Shown: positions 24,018 to 32,822 of the stretch, piece after piece
Position numbering within the stretch: the first letter of the stretch is position 1
Layout of the letters: the number at the start of each line of letters is the position of its first letter
Assembly (NCBI RefSeq): GCF_030408415.1
Contig: NZ_CP046976.1
Coordinates: 434,001 to 498,000, forward strand
DNA: 64,000 nt
Reading direction: 5' to 3'
Origin: Corynebacterium appendicis CIP 107643
Lineage (GTDB): Bacteria; Actinomycetota; Actinomycetes; Mycobacteriales; Mycobacteriaceae
Notes under the pieces: generated by a model
The model's database searches: none
What the model was told of the DNA's origin: nothing
Seen by the model: only the letters and a program-made list of their open reading frames with translations
Program-made: the position numbers and the translations under genes

Positions 24018-24230
24018 CTACCAGGTTCCCGGTTCGGACTTGGTGAAGGAGCCGTTGAATATGTTGCGCTTGTAGTACGCCTGGTTTTTCAGGTAGTCGG
24101 TGAGGAGCCACCCGTCGCCGATGCCGGCGCCACTTTGCATCCTTAGCATATTGTCATCGCAAAAGCGGTACAGGGAGTCAGAGTCGGGGAAGGAGTCGGG
24201 GAAGTCTTCGGGGCGGATTTCTTTGTACAT
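24018..24230 (-). CDS. Hypothetical 70-residue protein
   Basis: A small acidic/polar protein beginning MYKEIRPEDFPDSFPDSDSL, with a central GAGIGDGWLLTDYLKN stretch and a basic-aromatic end. I recognise no family. It starts 16 bases after the stop of the upstream 210-residue gene, so the two are probably co-transcribed and may act together. No clear ribosome-binding site. Confidence 0.5.
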   Translation of the reverse strand: MYKEIRPEDFPDSFPDSDSLYRFCDDNMLRMQSGAGIGDGWLLTDYLKNQAYYKRNIFNGSFTKSEPGTW

Positions 24231-24246
24231 GGTAAGGTTTCTTGTC

Positions 24247-24879
24247 TTATGGTGTGGTCGTGCTGGTTCTATCAATCCAGACGGCGGCTTCCCAGTCAAG
24301 AGGGCAGGTGTATTTGTCGGTGGATTCCACCATCTGTCGGAGTCTGTGTTGATAGTCGATGTATTTCTCGGAGGTTAGTGTTGACCAGGCGTTGGGTGCC
24401 GCGGGTCGTGTGACACCTGCGCTGGCGGCTTCCTTGTAAACGTACTGATCGACAGGGACGTGCAGGTAGGGATAGAGGCGCTGCACATCGGGGTGGTCGA
24501 GGACGGCGAGATATTTCAGCGTCATGTTCAGCCACTTTTGGGCTTGGCCGTAGTGGAAGGAGAACGGCCGGCTGCCATGCTCATGGTGTGCGAAGTTGTC
24601 GCAGGTTGTGCGACACCAGTGGTCGTGCTGGGCATCGAAGCTGGCTTGCGAGTCGATGGTCGCGAGATTATCGACGAAAGATTGAATCGAAGCAATCGTT
24701 GATCTCTTGAGTTCGGAGCGTGATTGGTGGGTGCCGAAACCGCGTAGGGTGCGTTGCAGATCAGCGTAGGCGCGACGTGCGACACCGTGGATCGCCTGCT
24801 CGCTGGTGACGTTGGCTGTAGCGACCTTTGTGCCGAAGTAAAAAGCGATAAGGCTGCGACGTTGAATTTGGGTGTCCAT
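24247..24879 (-). CDS. Hypothetical 210-residue protein
   Basis: I do not recognise a family. It is a soluble, His- and Trp-rich protein with DAQHDHWCRTTCDNFAHHEH near residue 80 (clustered His/Cys that could bind metal) and FHYGQAQKWLNMTLKYLAVL following. Start ATG 24879 with GAGG close upstream. Its upstream region is the truncated end of an IS3-family element, so its present promoter may derive from that insertion. It forms a likely two-gene unit with the 70-residue gene downstream. Confidence 0.55.
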   Translation of the reverse strand: MDTQIQRRSLIAFYFGTKVATANVTSEQAIHGVARRAYADLQRTLRGFGTHQSRSELKRSTIASIQSFVDNLATIDSQASFDAQHDHWCRTTCDNFAHHEHGSRPFSFHYGQAQKWLNMTLKYLAVLDHPDVQRLYPYLHVPVDQYVYKEAASAGVTRPAAPNAWSTLTSEKYIDYQHRLRQMVESTDKYTCPLDWEAAVWIDRTSTTTP

Positions 24880-24886
24880 AGCCTCA

Positions 24887-24988
24887 TTCTTCCAAAAAAC
24901 GGACGCACCCCGCCTCCTGATCAAACTTCTTCGGCATGTTCGAAGATTTTCCCATCTACTCAAACGGAACAAAACCAGGGGCACTTCA
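24887..24988 (-). pseudogene. Remnant of an IS3-family element (left end and start of orfA)
   Basis: On the minus strand, the terminal repeat (TGAAGTGCCCCTGGTTTTGT, from 24988) is followed by an orfA start, MPKKFDQEA, at 24937. The frame then leaves transposase similarity after about nine codons. The repeat resembles the intact IS3 element's ends at 12533 and 13836 but differs in several bases. It marks a deleted insertion whose left end remains. Confidence 0.65.
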
Positions 24989-25099
24989 CTACAAAAGCTC
25001 ACATATCGCTGCTTTGCGGAGGGGTGGGATATTTCTGCACAATGTCCGGCGGGGCGGCCTTGTAGGCGTTGGGCTGTCGTGTGACCGACGGGAGGGTTG

Positions 25100-25447
25100 C
25101 TAGTCCATCTGTAGGACCATGCGCAGCTCCGTGAATGGTGCGGGGCAGACGCTGTGGGTGACGGTTTTTCCGCGGCGGATTTTGGTGAGTAGGCCAGCGT
25201 CGGTGAGCTTCTTCAGGTGGTGGGAGACCGTGGGCTGGCTCAGGCCGGATTGCTCAGCGAGCTCGGAAACGCTGATCGGGCCGCAGCCGTCTTCGGCGAG
25301 CTGGGAGAGGAGTCGTAGGCGTGCTGGGTCGGCGAGCACTTTGAACAGCTGGGCGTAGCGGTCGGCTTCCTCGTCGGTGAGCAGACCGGCGCTCAGCGAG
25401 CAGCAGGCTGTTGGGTCTGCTGCCGGTGGGGTGTTCGGGGAGGTCAT
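25100..25447 (-). CDS. arsR: ArsR-family arsenic-responsive repressor
   Basis: A 115-residue winged-helix repressor. The DNA-recognition region is ISVSELAEQSGLSQPTVSHHLKKLTDAGLL. Cysteines at 15, 16 and 55 (DPTACCSLS and EDGCGPIS) match the position of the arsenite-binding triad described for C. glutamicum ArsR1, which differs from the classical CxC of E. coli ArsR. Divergent from acr3, with inverted repeats in the shared intergenic region. Arsenite binding is expected to release the repressor. Confidence 0.93.
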   Translation of the reverse strand: MTSPNTPPAADPTACCSLSAGLLTDEEADRYAQLFKVLADPARLRLLSQLAEDGCGPISVSELAEQSGLSQPTVSHHLKKLTDAGLLTKIRRGKTVTHSVCPAPFTELRMVLQMD

Positions 25448-25462
25448 GATTCTCTCTCTCAT

Positions 25463-25518
25463 ATTGACAGGGATCAATAATAGCATTACGTTTCGTATTG
25501 ACAATCGTCGATACGAAA
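25463..25518. promoter_or_regulatory. Inverted repeats in arsR-acr3 intergenic region
   Basis: Two dyads lie between the divergent genes: ATTGA(n6)TCAAT (25463-25478) and TTTCGTAT(n12)ATACGAAA (25491-25518). Either could be the ArsR operator; the second ends just before the acr3 ribosome-binding site. Confidence 0.6.
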
Positions 25519-25526
25519 GGTGGGCT

Positions 25527-26633
25527 ATGTCCGACCCAGTTGCGGCGCAGGAACCTGCGCGCATGTCATTTCTCGACCGATTTCTGCCTGTGTGGATCAT
25601 CCTGGCGATGGCGCTGGGGCTTGGACTAGGGAACTGGTTCCCTGGACTCAGCGGGGCGCTGCAGGGCATGGAGGTCGGCGGGATTTCTCTGCCGATCGCG
25701 CTCGGCTTGTTGGTGATGATGTACCCGCCGCTGGCGAAGGTGCGCTACGACAAGACGAAGGAGATCACCAGCGATAAGAGGTTGATGATGGTGTCGCTCA
25801 TCCTCAACTGGGTCGTCGGCCCGGCGGTCATGTTCGCGCTGGCATGGATCTTCCTCGCTGATGAACCAGAGCTGCGCACGGGCCTGATCATCGTTGGCCT
25901 GGCGCGTTGTATCGCGATGGTCCTGGTGTGGTCGGACTTGTCGTGCGCGGACCGGGAAGCCACCGCGGTGCTCGTGGCGATCAACTCGGTCTTCCAGGTG
26001 CTCATGTTCGGCGTGCTGGGCTGGTTCTACCTGCAAATCCTGCCCAACTGGCTCGGGCTGTCCACCACGTCGGTGAACTTCTCCTTCTGGGCGATTGTGA
26101 CTTCCGTGTTGGTTTTCTTGGGCATCCCACTTCTTGCTGGCGTGCTCTCGCGCATCATCGGGGAGAAGACCAAGGGGCGCAATTGGTACGAGGAGAAATT
26201 CCTCCCGGCGATCTCCCCGCTGGCGCTGATCGGTTTGCTGTACACGATCGTGCTGCTGTTCTCCCTCCAGGGTGAGCAGATCATCGCCCGTCCGTGGACG
26301 GTGGCACGGGTGGCGGTGCCGTTGCTGATCTACTTCGTCGGCATGTTCGCGGTGGGACTCATCGCATCGAAGATGTCGGGGATGGGATACGCGCAGTCGG
26401 CATCGGTGGCGTTCACCGCTGCGGGCAATAATTTCGAGCTGGCGATCGCTGTGGCCATCGGCACCTTCGGCGCGGAGTCGGCGCAGGCGCTCGCGGGCAC
26501 CATCGGCCCGCTGATCGAGATCCCGGTGCTTGTCGGGCTCGTCTACGTTATGCGGGGGATTGGCCCGAAGCTGTTCCCCGGCGACCCGACGCTGCCGGAA
26601 CGACAGTCGTCCCCAGCGGGCGCATCCGCGTAA
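25527..26633 (+). CDS. acr3: ACR3-family arsenite efflux permease
   Basis: A 368-residue membrane carrier that expels As(III). About ten hydrophobic helices and the ACR3 signatures: [11 protein letters not shown], the functional cysteine in [19 protein letters not shown], and [23 protein letters not shown] 25527 has GAAAGG 6 bases upstream. It is followed 10-13 bases later by arsC, so arsR and acr3-arsC form a divergent arsenic-resistance unit. Confidence 0.94.
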   Translation: MSDPVAAQEPARMSFLDRFLPVWIILAMALGLGLGNWFPGLSGALQGMEVGGISLPIALGLLVMMYPPLAKVRYDKTKEITSDKRLMMVSLILNWVVGPAVMFALAWIFLADEPELRTGLIIVGLARCIAMVLVWSDLSCADREATAVLVAINSVFQVLMFGVLGWFYLQILPNWLGLSTTSVNFSFWAIVTSVLVFLGIPLLAGVLSRIIGEKTKGRNWYEEKFLPAISPLALIGLLYTIVLLFSLQGEQIIARPWTVARVAVPLLIYFVGMFAVGLIASKMSGMGYAQSASVAFTAAGNNFELAIAVAIGTFGAESAQALAGTIGPLIEIPVLVGLVYVMRGIGPKLFPGDPTLPERQSSPAGASA

Positions 26634-26646
26634 AAAGGAGTACATG

Positions 26647-27066
26647 ATGGCAATTACTCCGAAGGTCCTGTTCGTCTGCGTCCGCAACGGCGGCAAATCC
26701 CAAATGGCTGCTGCATTGGCGGAAAAGCACGCGGGGGACAAGCTCGACATCCACTCCGCCGGCACGGAACCGGGGACGTCGATCAACGCTGAATCGGCCG
26801 CTTCTCTGGAAGAGGTCGGCGCCGACATGTCGGGCGGGCACCCGAAAGCGATCGACCCGGAGCTTCTCCGCACCGCGGACCGTGTCGTTGTTATCGGTGA
26901 AGAAGCACAGCTCGAACTGCCCGACGACGCAAAGGGCAGTCTCGAGCGGTGGGTGACGGACGAGCCATCTAAACGCGGAATCGAGGGCATGGAGCGCATG
27001 CGTTTGGTTCGCGACGACATTGACGCGAAAGTCCGCGCACTCGTGGGTGACGTGCTCGGGGAATAA
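26647..27066 (+). CDS. arsC: Arsenate reductase, low-molecular-weight phosphatase type (mycothiol-linked class)
   Basis: A 139-residue reductase of As(V) to As(III). The P-loop is [17 protein letters not shown] (CxxxxxKS variant), with a single catalytic Cys and no distal Cys pair. This fits the corynebacterial ArsC class that uses mycothiol and mycoredoxin. AAGGAG precedes ATG 26647 at 6 bases; ATG 26644 is equally in frame. Co-transcribed with acr3, which exports the product. Confidence 0.9.
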   Translation: MAITPKVLFVCVRNGGKSQMAAALAEKHAGDKLDIHSAGTEPGTSINAESAASLEEVGADMSGGHPKAIDPELLRTADRVVVIGEEAQLELPDDAKGSLERWVTDEPSKRGIEGMERMRLVRDDIDAKVRALVGDVLGE

Positions 27067-27089
27067 CAGTGTTGCCTGTTAGCGGCCAG

Positions 27090-27524
27090 CTATAAGTGGA
27101 CGACCTCCACCCCGGCCCACTTTTCGGCCAGGTACTCCGCAGCCACGATGCGGTGGCAGGTGGAGGGGTCGGCCTCGGAACACAGCAAGGCCGCGTGGTC
27201 GAAAGTGGCCTTGGTGGGCATCTCCCGGTCGTCGAATTGTGCGCGGAGTTTGTCCGCAAACTCGTCGAACGGCAGACCTTCCTTCCTGTAGGCGTGCATG
27301 AGGTCTTCACTCGGCGCGAGTTCGAGAACGTGCTCGTAATCGATGTCGGCGATGGTCTTGAGGAACCAGGCGAGGTCGTCCTTCTTGGTGAAGCCGGCGA
27401 GCTGATTCGTGTTGTGCCGCCGGATGTCCACAACCCGCTTCACGCCGTTGTCGCGCAGCAGGTCGAAGAATTCCTCGGCGCTCTTCTGCGAATATCCGAT
27501 GGTGTAAAGCTTCATGTCCGACAT
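27090..27524 (-). CDS. DUF488 family protein
   Basis: 144 residues. Family motifs: TIGYSQKSAEEFFDLLRDNGV at the N-terminus, VVDIRRH, and the C-terminal LLCSEADPSTCHRIVAAEYL with the Cys-x6-Cys-His-R element. DUF488 proteins are small soluble proteins of unknown activity. Start ATG 27524; ATG 27515 (MKLYTIGY) is an alternative. It sits between the arsenic genes and birA and may mark the island's right edge. Confidence 0.82.
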   Translation of the reverse strand: MSDMKLYTIGYSQKSAEEFFDLLRDNGVKRVVDIRRHNTNQLAGFTKKDDLAWFLKTIADIDYEHVLELAPSEDLMHAYRKEGLPFDEFADKLRAQFDDREMPTKATFDHAALLCSEADPSTCHRIVAAEYLAEKWAGVEVVHL

Positions 27525-27681
27525 GGCGACCAGTGTAGGTCTGGCGGTGCGGCTGCGGAGCGGGACAAACACGCAGGAACTCCGCAGTGCGGAGTCGGCG
27601 GAGTGCCGGTTGCCGTTGAACTTCCTGAGTGGGGTGGTGACGCTGCGCGCCTTGCTGCAATGTCCCGATATTGTGGTGCGC

Positions 27682-28413
27682 ATGACAGTTCAGGACATTG
27701 CTCGCATTGAATCTGAAGTAGCCCAGTACTGGGGTGAGGTGCGCTACGTGGAAACGGCGTCCTCGACGAACACGGAGCTGATGGCGTCGGGGGAGCCGGG
27801 GCACGTGCTCATCGCCGAGCAGCAGACCGGCGGCAAGGGGCGGCTCGGCCGCGTGTGGGAAGCGCCGGCGGGGGCGAGCCTGCTCATGAGCGTGGCGATC
27901 GAACTGGTGCACACCGACGACCTGGGCCTGGTGTCGTTGGCGGCGGGATTGGCCGTGACGGACGTGATCCCGAACGCCCAGCTGAAGTGGCCGAATGACG
28001 TGCTGCTGAACGGCAAGAAGTTCGTGGGGATTCTCGGCGAGATCGACACGACGGCGGAGATCCCGAAGCTCGTCGTGGGGCTCGGCGTGAACGTGGCGTG
28101 GCGTGAAGAGGACCTGCCCACCGACTGGTCGACGGCGCTGAATCTCGAGGGCATCGACGTGGACTGGGACGAGTTCACCATCGATCTGCTGGGGGCGCTG
28201 GGGCGCCGGCTCGAGCAGTGGCAGGACCGCGACGAAGCGCTTCTCGACGACTACCGCGCTGTGTCTGCCACCATTGGCCAGCGGGTGCGCTTGGACACGG
28301 TGGAGGGGATTGTCGAGGGGATCGCGGGGGACGTCGATAAGCGGGGCGCGATTGTCGTCGATGGTGTCAGCTACTCGACTGGCGACGTGACGCACCTGCG
28401 TACGAGCGATTAA
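27682..28413 (+). CDS. birA: Biotin-[acetyl-CoA-carboxylase] ligase
   Basis: A 243-residue ligase that attaches biotin to the carboxylase alpha subunit. The catalytic core shows TASSTNTELM, the biotin/ATP motif GGKGRLGRVWEAP (GRGRxGR-type), and KWPNDVLLNGKKFVGIL. It lacks the N-terminal DNA-binding domain, as usual for corynebacteria, so it is not a repressor. The C-terminal SH3-like domain is present. Same order as elsewhere in the genus: birA, PH protein, purK. Confidence 0.93.
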   Translation: MTVQDIARIESEVAQYWGEVRYVETASSTNTELMASGEPGHVLIAEQQTGGKGRLGRVWEAPAGASLLMSVAIELVHTDDLGLVSLAAGLAVTDVIPNAQLKWPNDVLLNGKKFVGILGEIDTTAEIPKLVVGLGVNVAWREEDLPTDWSTALNLEGIDVDWDEFTIDLLGALGRRLEQWQDRDEALLDDYRAVSATIGQRVRLDTVEGIVEGIAGDVDKRGAIVVDGVSYSTGDVTHLRTSD

Positions 28414-28423
28414 TCTCTTGGCC

Positions 28424-28867
28424 GTGGCAAAGATCAAGCTCGGTAGGGGAGAAGTCGTCCTGGCGGACATGACGCCGCCGCTGCGCGGCGTGATCTTCCC
28501 CTTCCTCGAGCTGATCATCGCGACCGCCCTGTTCTGGATGCTCATCGGGTGGATGGATGCCGCCGGGGTCGACGCGGGCATCCGCAACGCCGTCGTGGGC
28601 ATTTGGTTCATCGTCGTGCTCTGGCGGTTTGTGCTTCCGCTCATCCGGCAGCGGCGCCAGCGTTTCATGGTGACCAATAAGCGCGTGATGTTTGTGCCCG
28701 GCGGGCGCGGGCGGACCGAATCCATCCCGCTCGCGCAGATCAGCGGCGTGCGCCGGCGGCGCGGCGGCATCGACATCGGTCTCCTCGGCTACGGCGAGGC
28801 CGTGCACTTTCCCGACGTCGGGCGTGCCCGGCGGGTCGAGGCGCTGATTGCGGAGAGGTTGTTTTAG
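28424..28867 (+). CDS. Membrane protein with bacterial PH domain
   Basis: 147 residues: two membrane helices (residues ~25-65) followed by a small PH-like domain (RRQRFMVTNKRVMFVPG, then IPLAQISGVRRRRGGIDIGLLGYGEAVHFPDV). This is the usual gene between birA and purK in corynebacteria; function unknown. GTG 28424 is preferred over TTG 28418. Confidence 0.78.
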   Translation: MAKIKLGRGEVVLADMTPPLRGVIFPFLELIIATALFWMLIGWMDAAGVDAGIRNAVVGIWFIVVLWRFVLPLIRQRRQRFMVTNKRVMFVPGGRGRTESIPLAQISGVRRRRGGIDIGLLGYGEAVHFPDVGRARRVEALIAERLF

Positions 28868-28879
28868 GCGTCGGGTAGG

Positions 28880-28942
28880 TTTTGTGCCACTTATCGGTCA
28901 GGTGGTGGCACGAAAAGTGTCTATTTGATATGTTTTGTGCCA
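28880..28942 (+). promoter_or_regulatory. Triple half-site operator upstream of abiEi
   Basis: Three copies of the same half-site lie before the start codon: TTTTGTGCCA (28880-28889), its complement TGGCACGAAAA (28906-28916) and TTTTGTGCCA again (28933-28942, overlapping ATG). The spacing is about 26 bases each, matching a repressor that binds several dyads. Shared with the abiEi at 17.1 kb. Confidence 0.65.
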
Positions 28943-29835
28943 TGGAGAGTGGCGAGGCGACTGAATTGTTGGGGGATCTGGCGTCTCAACAGTGGGGGTT
29001 GTTCACGTCTGCTCAGGCGCGCGATCTGGATATCAAGACATCGGATTTGCTGCGACTTGAGAAGGCCGGAGTGCTAGAGCGGGTTCGTCACGGCGTCTAC
29101 GCCATAACGGGCACCGCATTGTCAGCAATGGTTGAACTCAAAGCCCAGTGGCTGGCGATCCGGCCCGACATGATGGCAGCCGATCGTTTGGGTGATGAGT
29201 CCCTTGCCAAAGAAGCAGTTGTTTCCCATTCCACTGCAGCAGATCTTTGGGGGATTGGTGACTTGTGGCCGGACGGCTACCACTTCACGGTCCAGAAAAG
29301 GCGCCGAAGCCGCCAGCCGGAGGTTCATTTCCACAGAGCCGATTTGGAGGACGGCGCATGGGAGATTCATAAAGAAGCCGGGCTGCCAATCACTACCGTC
29401 GCTCGAACAATCGCCGATCTTGCGGATGCTGGCCACGAAGCGGAGCATTTGATGAGTTTGGTCTCTGATGCGGGGAACAAGAATCTGGTTAGTCACACGG
29501 AGCTGTTCGAAGCACTCTACGGAAAAGAGACAGCCCTAGGTTTGAACATGGGAGAGGAGGACGGTCTGCGCGCACTTCTCGCCGACCGTCTTGGCACTTA
29601 TGACTTCGATCCTCGAATCGCGCAAGCCATTGACCTCAGACTTCAGCCGATTAGGGAATCGTTCAGTGGAATCGCACAAGCCATCTGGAGTGACACAACG
29701 ATGTCTAACGAACTCAAGTTGGCTATGAAGCAAGCAACAGAAGCAATGAACCAGTCTTTTTCCACGGGGATAAATGCTGATCAAATCCTCCGTCATGCGT
29801 TGCAAAACAACCCAAAAGGAAGCCGAGGGAAATGA
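28942..29835 (+). CDS. AbiEi-family type IV antitoxin
   Basis: A 297-residue antitoxin/repressor. N-terminal winged helix (GDLASQQWGLFTSAQARDLD, LERVRHGVYAITG) and AbiEi_3/4-type C-terminal region (VVSHSTAADLWGIGDLWPDG, HFHRADL, GLPITTVARTIADLAD). Its stop overlaps the toxin start (ATGA, 29832-29835), the normal translational coupling of AbiE pairs. The gene is intact although its toxin is broken. Confidence 0.85.
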   Translation: MESGEATELLGDLASQQWGLFTSAQARDLDIKTSDLLRLEKAGVLERVRHGVYAITGTALSAMVELKAQWLAIRPDMMAADRLGDESLAKEAVVSHSTAADLWGIGDLWPDGYHFTVQKRRRSRQPEVHFHRADLEDGAWEIHKEAGLPITTVARTIADLADAGHEAEHLMSLVSDAGNKNLVSHTELFEALYGKETALGLNMGEEDGLRALLADRLGTYDFDPRIAQAIDLRLQPIRESFSGIAQAIWSDTTMSNELKLAMKQATEAMNQSFSTGINADQILRHALQNNPKGSRGK

Positions 29836-30113
29836 CTGATCGGCCCGCTAAGGTCAGGAAGACGCACAATCAGATAACCGGCGCGCTGAAGAAAGAGGCG
29901 AAGTCAAGAGGGCTGCAGCCGAACACCGTTTATAACCAGTTTTTTCGAGAGGTCTTCCTCAACGAGCTGATGCAAGCGGACGCCGGATGGGTGTTGAAGG
30001 GTGGAACTAATGTCTATTGCCGAATCCCGGGGGCTCGACATCGGACCTGACCCCTGTTTGGTAGACACCTCTGATTCCGGCTGTGTTGAGTCGGGGAAAG
30101 GTAATCTACCTCC

Positions 30114-30425
30114 ATGCCTAGGAAGGTTTATTCGGATCAGTTCAAGCGCGACGCGGTCGCGATGTACGAGAACGATCCACAGGTGTCGTTGAACGCTGCG
30201 GCCGCTGATTTAGGGATCAACCGCTCCACGCTTCGCGTATGGGTTGATAAGTACGGAACTGGCACGAAACCCCAGCTTTCAGCGGGCTTACGTGCTGATC
30301 GTGCGAGGCAACTGACCGATGCTGAGAAGCTACGTCAGCTGCAACAGGAAAACGCCCGCCTGAAAGAAGAACGCGATATTTTGCGTAAGGCAGCCAAATA
30401 TTTCATGGAAGAGACGAACTGGTGA
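30114..30425 (+). CDS. IS3-family transposase orfA
   Basis: 103 residues: helix-turn-helix (YSDQFKRDAVAMYEND and LGINRSTLRVWVDKYG), then a leucine-zipper coiled coil (KLRQLQQENARLKEERDILRKA) and the frequent ending KYFMEETNW. Overlaps orfB by four bases, with -1 frameshifting expected. Confidence 0.9.
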   Translation: MPRKVYSDQFKRDAVAMYENDPQVSLNAAAADLGINRSTLRVWVDKYGTGTKPQLSAGLRADRARQLTDAEKLRQLQQENARLKEERDILRKAAKYFMEETNW

Positions 30426-31306
30426 TCCGCTTCCGGTTCGTTGATGACCACCGCACCGATTACTCGGTCAAGCGGATGTGCACCGTACTCGGGTTAAACC
30501 GCAGCTCCTACTACAAATGGAAAGCTAGCAGCGCCCAGCGGCACCGCAGACTGGTTGATGATGCCATACTCGGAGCCAAGGTCCAGGCCATCTTCGACGA
30601 CAAGAAGCAGCTCTACGGCGCAAAACGCATTGCCGCCGAGCTGACTTTCAACGATGCGTACAGTAGCACCGGACCGGTCAACCATAAGCGCATCGCCCGG
30701 ATTATGAGGAAGCTTCAGCTGCGCGGCTACACGAAAAAACGTAAGGTCACGACAACGCAGCGCGGGAGTCATCGCTTTATATTCGCTGACCTGGTCAAGC
30801 GTAACTTCACTGCGCCAGCTGCCAATAGGATCCTCGTCGGCGATATTACCTATCTGCCGATCGCAGACGGGTCGAATATGTATCTGGCTTCTGTGATTGA
30901 CTGCTACTCGCGGATGCTCGTCGGCTTCGCGATCGCAGACCACATGCGCACCGACCTCGTCGAAGAAGCGCTCGAGCATGCTCGCCGTGCCCGTGGCAGT
31001 CTCTCCGGGGCGATCTTCCACTCAGATCATGGCAGCGTGTATACCTCATCGCAGTTTCAGGCTGTCTGCCGAAGACTCAACGTCACCCAGTCGATGGGAG
31101 CAGTTGGCAGCAGCGCTGATAATTCACTCGCGGAGTCGTTTAACGCGGCGTTGAAACGAGAAGTACTCAAAGACCAGAAAGTCTTTTCCAATCAGCTAGT
31201 CTGCCGGCGCGACGTCTTCGCATGGTGTGCGCGCTACAACACCACCCGAAGGCATTCCTGGTGCAAGTACCTCACACCCATTGAGTACGAAACTCACGCT
31301 TCCTAA
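30422..31306 (+). CDS. IS3-family transposase orfB
   Basis: A 294-residue integrase-type transposase. N-terminal HTH_21 (YSVKRMCTVLGLNRSSYYKW) and DDE core: Asp in ILVGDITYLPIADGS, Asp in IFHSDHGSVYTS, Glu in ADNSLAESFNAALKREVL. Frame intact, so the element could still be mobile. Confidence 0.92.
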   Translation: MIRFRFVDDHRTDYSVKRMCTVLGLNRSSYYKWKASSAQRHRRLVDDAILGAKVQAIFDDKKQLYGAKRIAAELTFNDAYSSTGPVNHKRIARIMRKLQLRGYTKKRKVTTTQRGSHRFIFADLVKRNFTAPAANRILVGDITYLPIADGSNMYLASVIDCYSRMLVGFAIADHMRTDLVEEALEHARRARGSLSGAIFHSDHGSVYTSSQFQAVCRRLNVTQSMGAVGSSADNSLAESFNAALKREVLKDQKVFSNQLVCRRDVFAWCARYNTTRRHSWCKYLTPIEYETHAS

Positions 31307-32096
31307 CAATGCGCTAGAGTAAAGCCAATAATTTCACCCCCACGGTGTCTACTTTCCGGGGGCCGGGCCCGACGAAGGATCTGGATCTTTATCGACACGT
31401 AGATCCGACCTCAGCATTGAGCGCAGCAGAGTTTCTGGTGGAAGTCATGAATGGCCATCAAGCAGGGCCGTACACCTTTGATTTAGAGCGGACCTTTAGG
31501 AAAACGATGGCGGGACCTGTCGAGAACGAGCGGGTAACAGTGGCTGTTCTGCGCGGTGCGGGGAACGAATTCGCAGAATTCAATATTGATGTCAGCGGTG
31601 ACCTTGATGTCAGCGGCTCCGTTGATGAGGTGACAGTGAAAGCCAGCTTTGACCTCGTCACCGATTTCTTTCCTAATGCCTTCCAAGTCACTTCGTACCC
31701 AGTGGAAAACCAGATCGCGGACAAGGTCGCTGCAATGTATGACCGTTATGGAGAAACACCACCGGGGAAAGCGTCAACCCGCTATCACGATTTCTTTGAC
31801 ATCGCCCTGATGGCATCAAAGCTCTCGGTTGCAGCAGATTCGCTGAGACGCGCGTTGGAACAACAATGCAAACTGCGCGGGGTAGACCTTCCAAACCAAA
31901 TGAGGGAGCCTGAACCAGGGCGGGGATATGCTTACGAGCGGAAGGCGACCAAGCTCGGTTGGGGGAGCGAAGAACTTTGTGCCTTCGAAGGGGCGCTGGC
32001 GATTGCGAGTCGGCTTCTCGACCCGCTGCTAGCTAAAGCCCCGAGTGTTCACGGCGCGACCTGGGATCCCGTTACCTCCTCCTGGAAGGTTGACGG

Positions 32097-32822
32097 TTAG
32101 CTCTTCACTTCCGTGGTGTGGATCTGCTCGTCGATGTCGTCGGGGGAGAGGTTCCCGGCGGCGAAGTCCGCGGACAGCGGAAGGTGGAGCTCCATGTCGG
32201 TGCCGGGGCACAGCTCGATCTTTGCGTCGTCTACCGTGTAGTCGAGGACGTGGCCGCCGGACGTGCGCTCCTCGTCGATGAAGTGCACGTGGCAGCCTGG
32301 GATGCCGATGCCCTTCGCGTACTTCGGGGTGCGGAAACCGCCGATGATGCCGTGGGCGTTGTCGAACGTGATCTCCTTGTCGTCGCCCACCGCGTCGCGC
32401 ATCGGCGGGTACGGCTTGGACTGCTTCGTCACCGTGCGCGTAGTCACGGTCGTGAACGTGCCCGTGATGCGCACCGCGTGGAAGTAATTGCCCGACGGCT
32501 CGAGGTCGTCGATGAACTTGGACAGCTCAGCGCGCTTCATGCCCTTCGGCGCGTCCGCGACGATCTTCGGCACGAAGTTGGTTACCTGCGCGAACGGGCT
32601 GCGCTGGTCCAGGTCGGCGATGGTGGCGGTGCCGTCGCTGCGCAGCTGGTAGCACGTGCCGTCGAGAATGAGCATCTCGCCGTCCAAGCCGTCGAAGGTG
32701 CCTAGGCCGAAATTGCCCTTGGACAGGATCTGCCCGATGGTCATCTCCCCGTCGTAGATTCCGTCGAGAAGCGCGGACATCAGGGAGTTCTGGAAAACCG
32801 TGTGGCGGCCAAATGTCGTCAT
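32097..32822 (-). CDS. budA: Alpha-acetolactate decarboxylase
   Basis: A 241-residue enzyme that decarboxylates alpha-acetolactate to acetoin. Family start FQNSLMSALLDGIYDGEMTIGQIL and LDGEMLILDGTCYQL; the zinc-binding histidines lie in GIPGCHVHFIDEE and RTSGGHVLDY. It converges with the abiEii remnant (4-base overlap) and is divergent from purK. Confidence 0.93.
   Translation of the reverse strand: MTTFGRHTVFQNSLMSALLDGIYDGEMTIGQILSKGNFGLGTFDGLDGEMLILDGTCYQLRSDGTATIADLDQRSPFAQVTNFVPKIVADAPKGMKRAELSKFIDDLEPSGNYFHAVRITGTFTTVTTRTVTKQSKPYPPMRDAVGDDKEITFDNAHGIIGGFRTPKYAKGIGIPGCHVHFIDEERTSGGHVLDYTVDDAKIELCPGTDMELHLPLSADFAAGNLSPDDIDEQIHTTEVKS

Larger units (their letters stand above)
30047..31370 (+). 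mobile_element. IS3-family element inside abiEii
   Basis: A 1324-bp element with imperfect terminal repeats sharing a GTAGACACC core (left 30057-30067 area, right complement near 31343-31352). The best-fitting 3-bp target duplication is GAC (30044-30046 and 31371-31373), though the exact right edge is uncertain by a few bases. It carries orfA and orfB and differs from the element at 12.5 kb. Confidence 0.8.
29832..32100 (+). pseudogene. AbiEii-family nucleotidyltransferase toxin, split by IS3-family insertion
   Basis: The 5' part (29832-30046) and the 3' part (31374-32100) rejoin in frame to 313 residues when the element and one GAC repeat are removed. The 5' part ends in the nucleotidyltransferase motif WVLKGGTNVYCRIPGARH; the 3' part opens TKDLDLYRHVDP, supplying the catalytic DLDL. 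Downstream comes YPVENQIADKVAAMYDRY and RYHDFFDIALMA, also typical. AbiEii toxins transfer nucleotides to RNA targets and halt growth. The split falls within the active-site region, so activity is lost. Confidence 0.87.
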
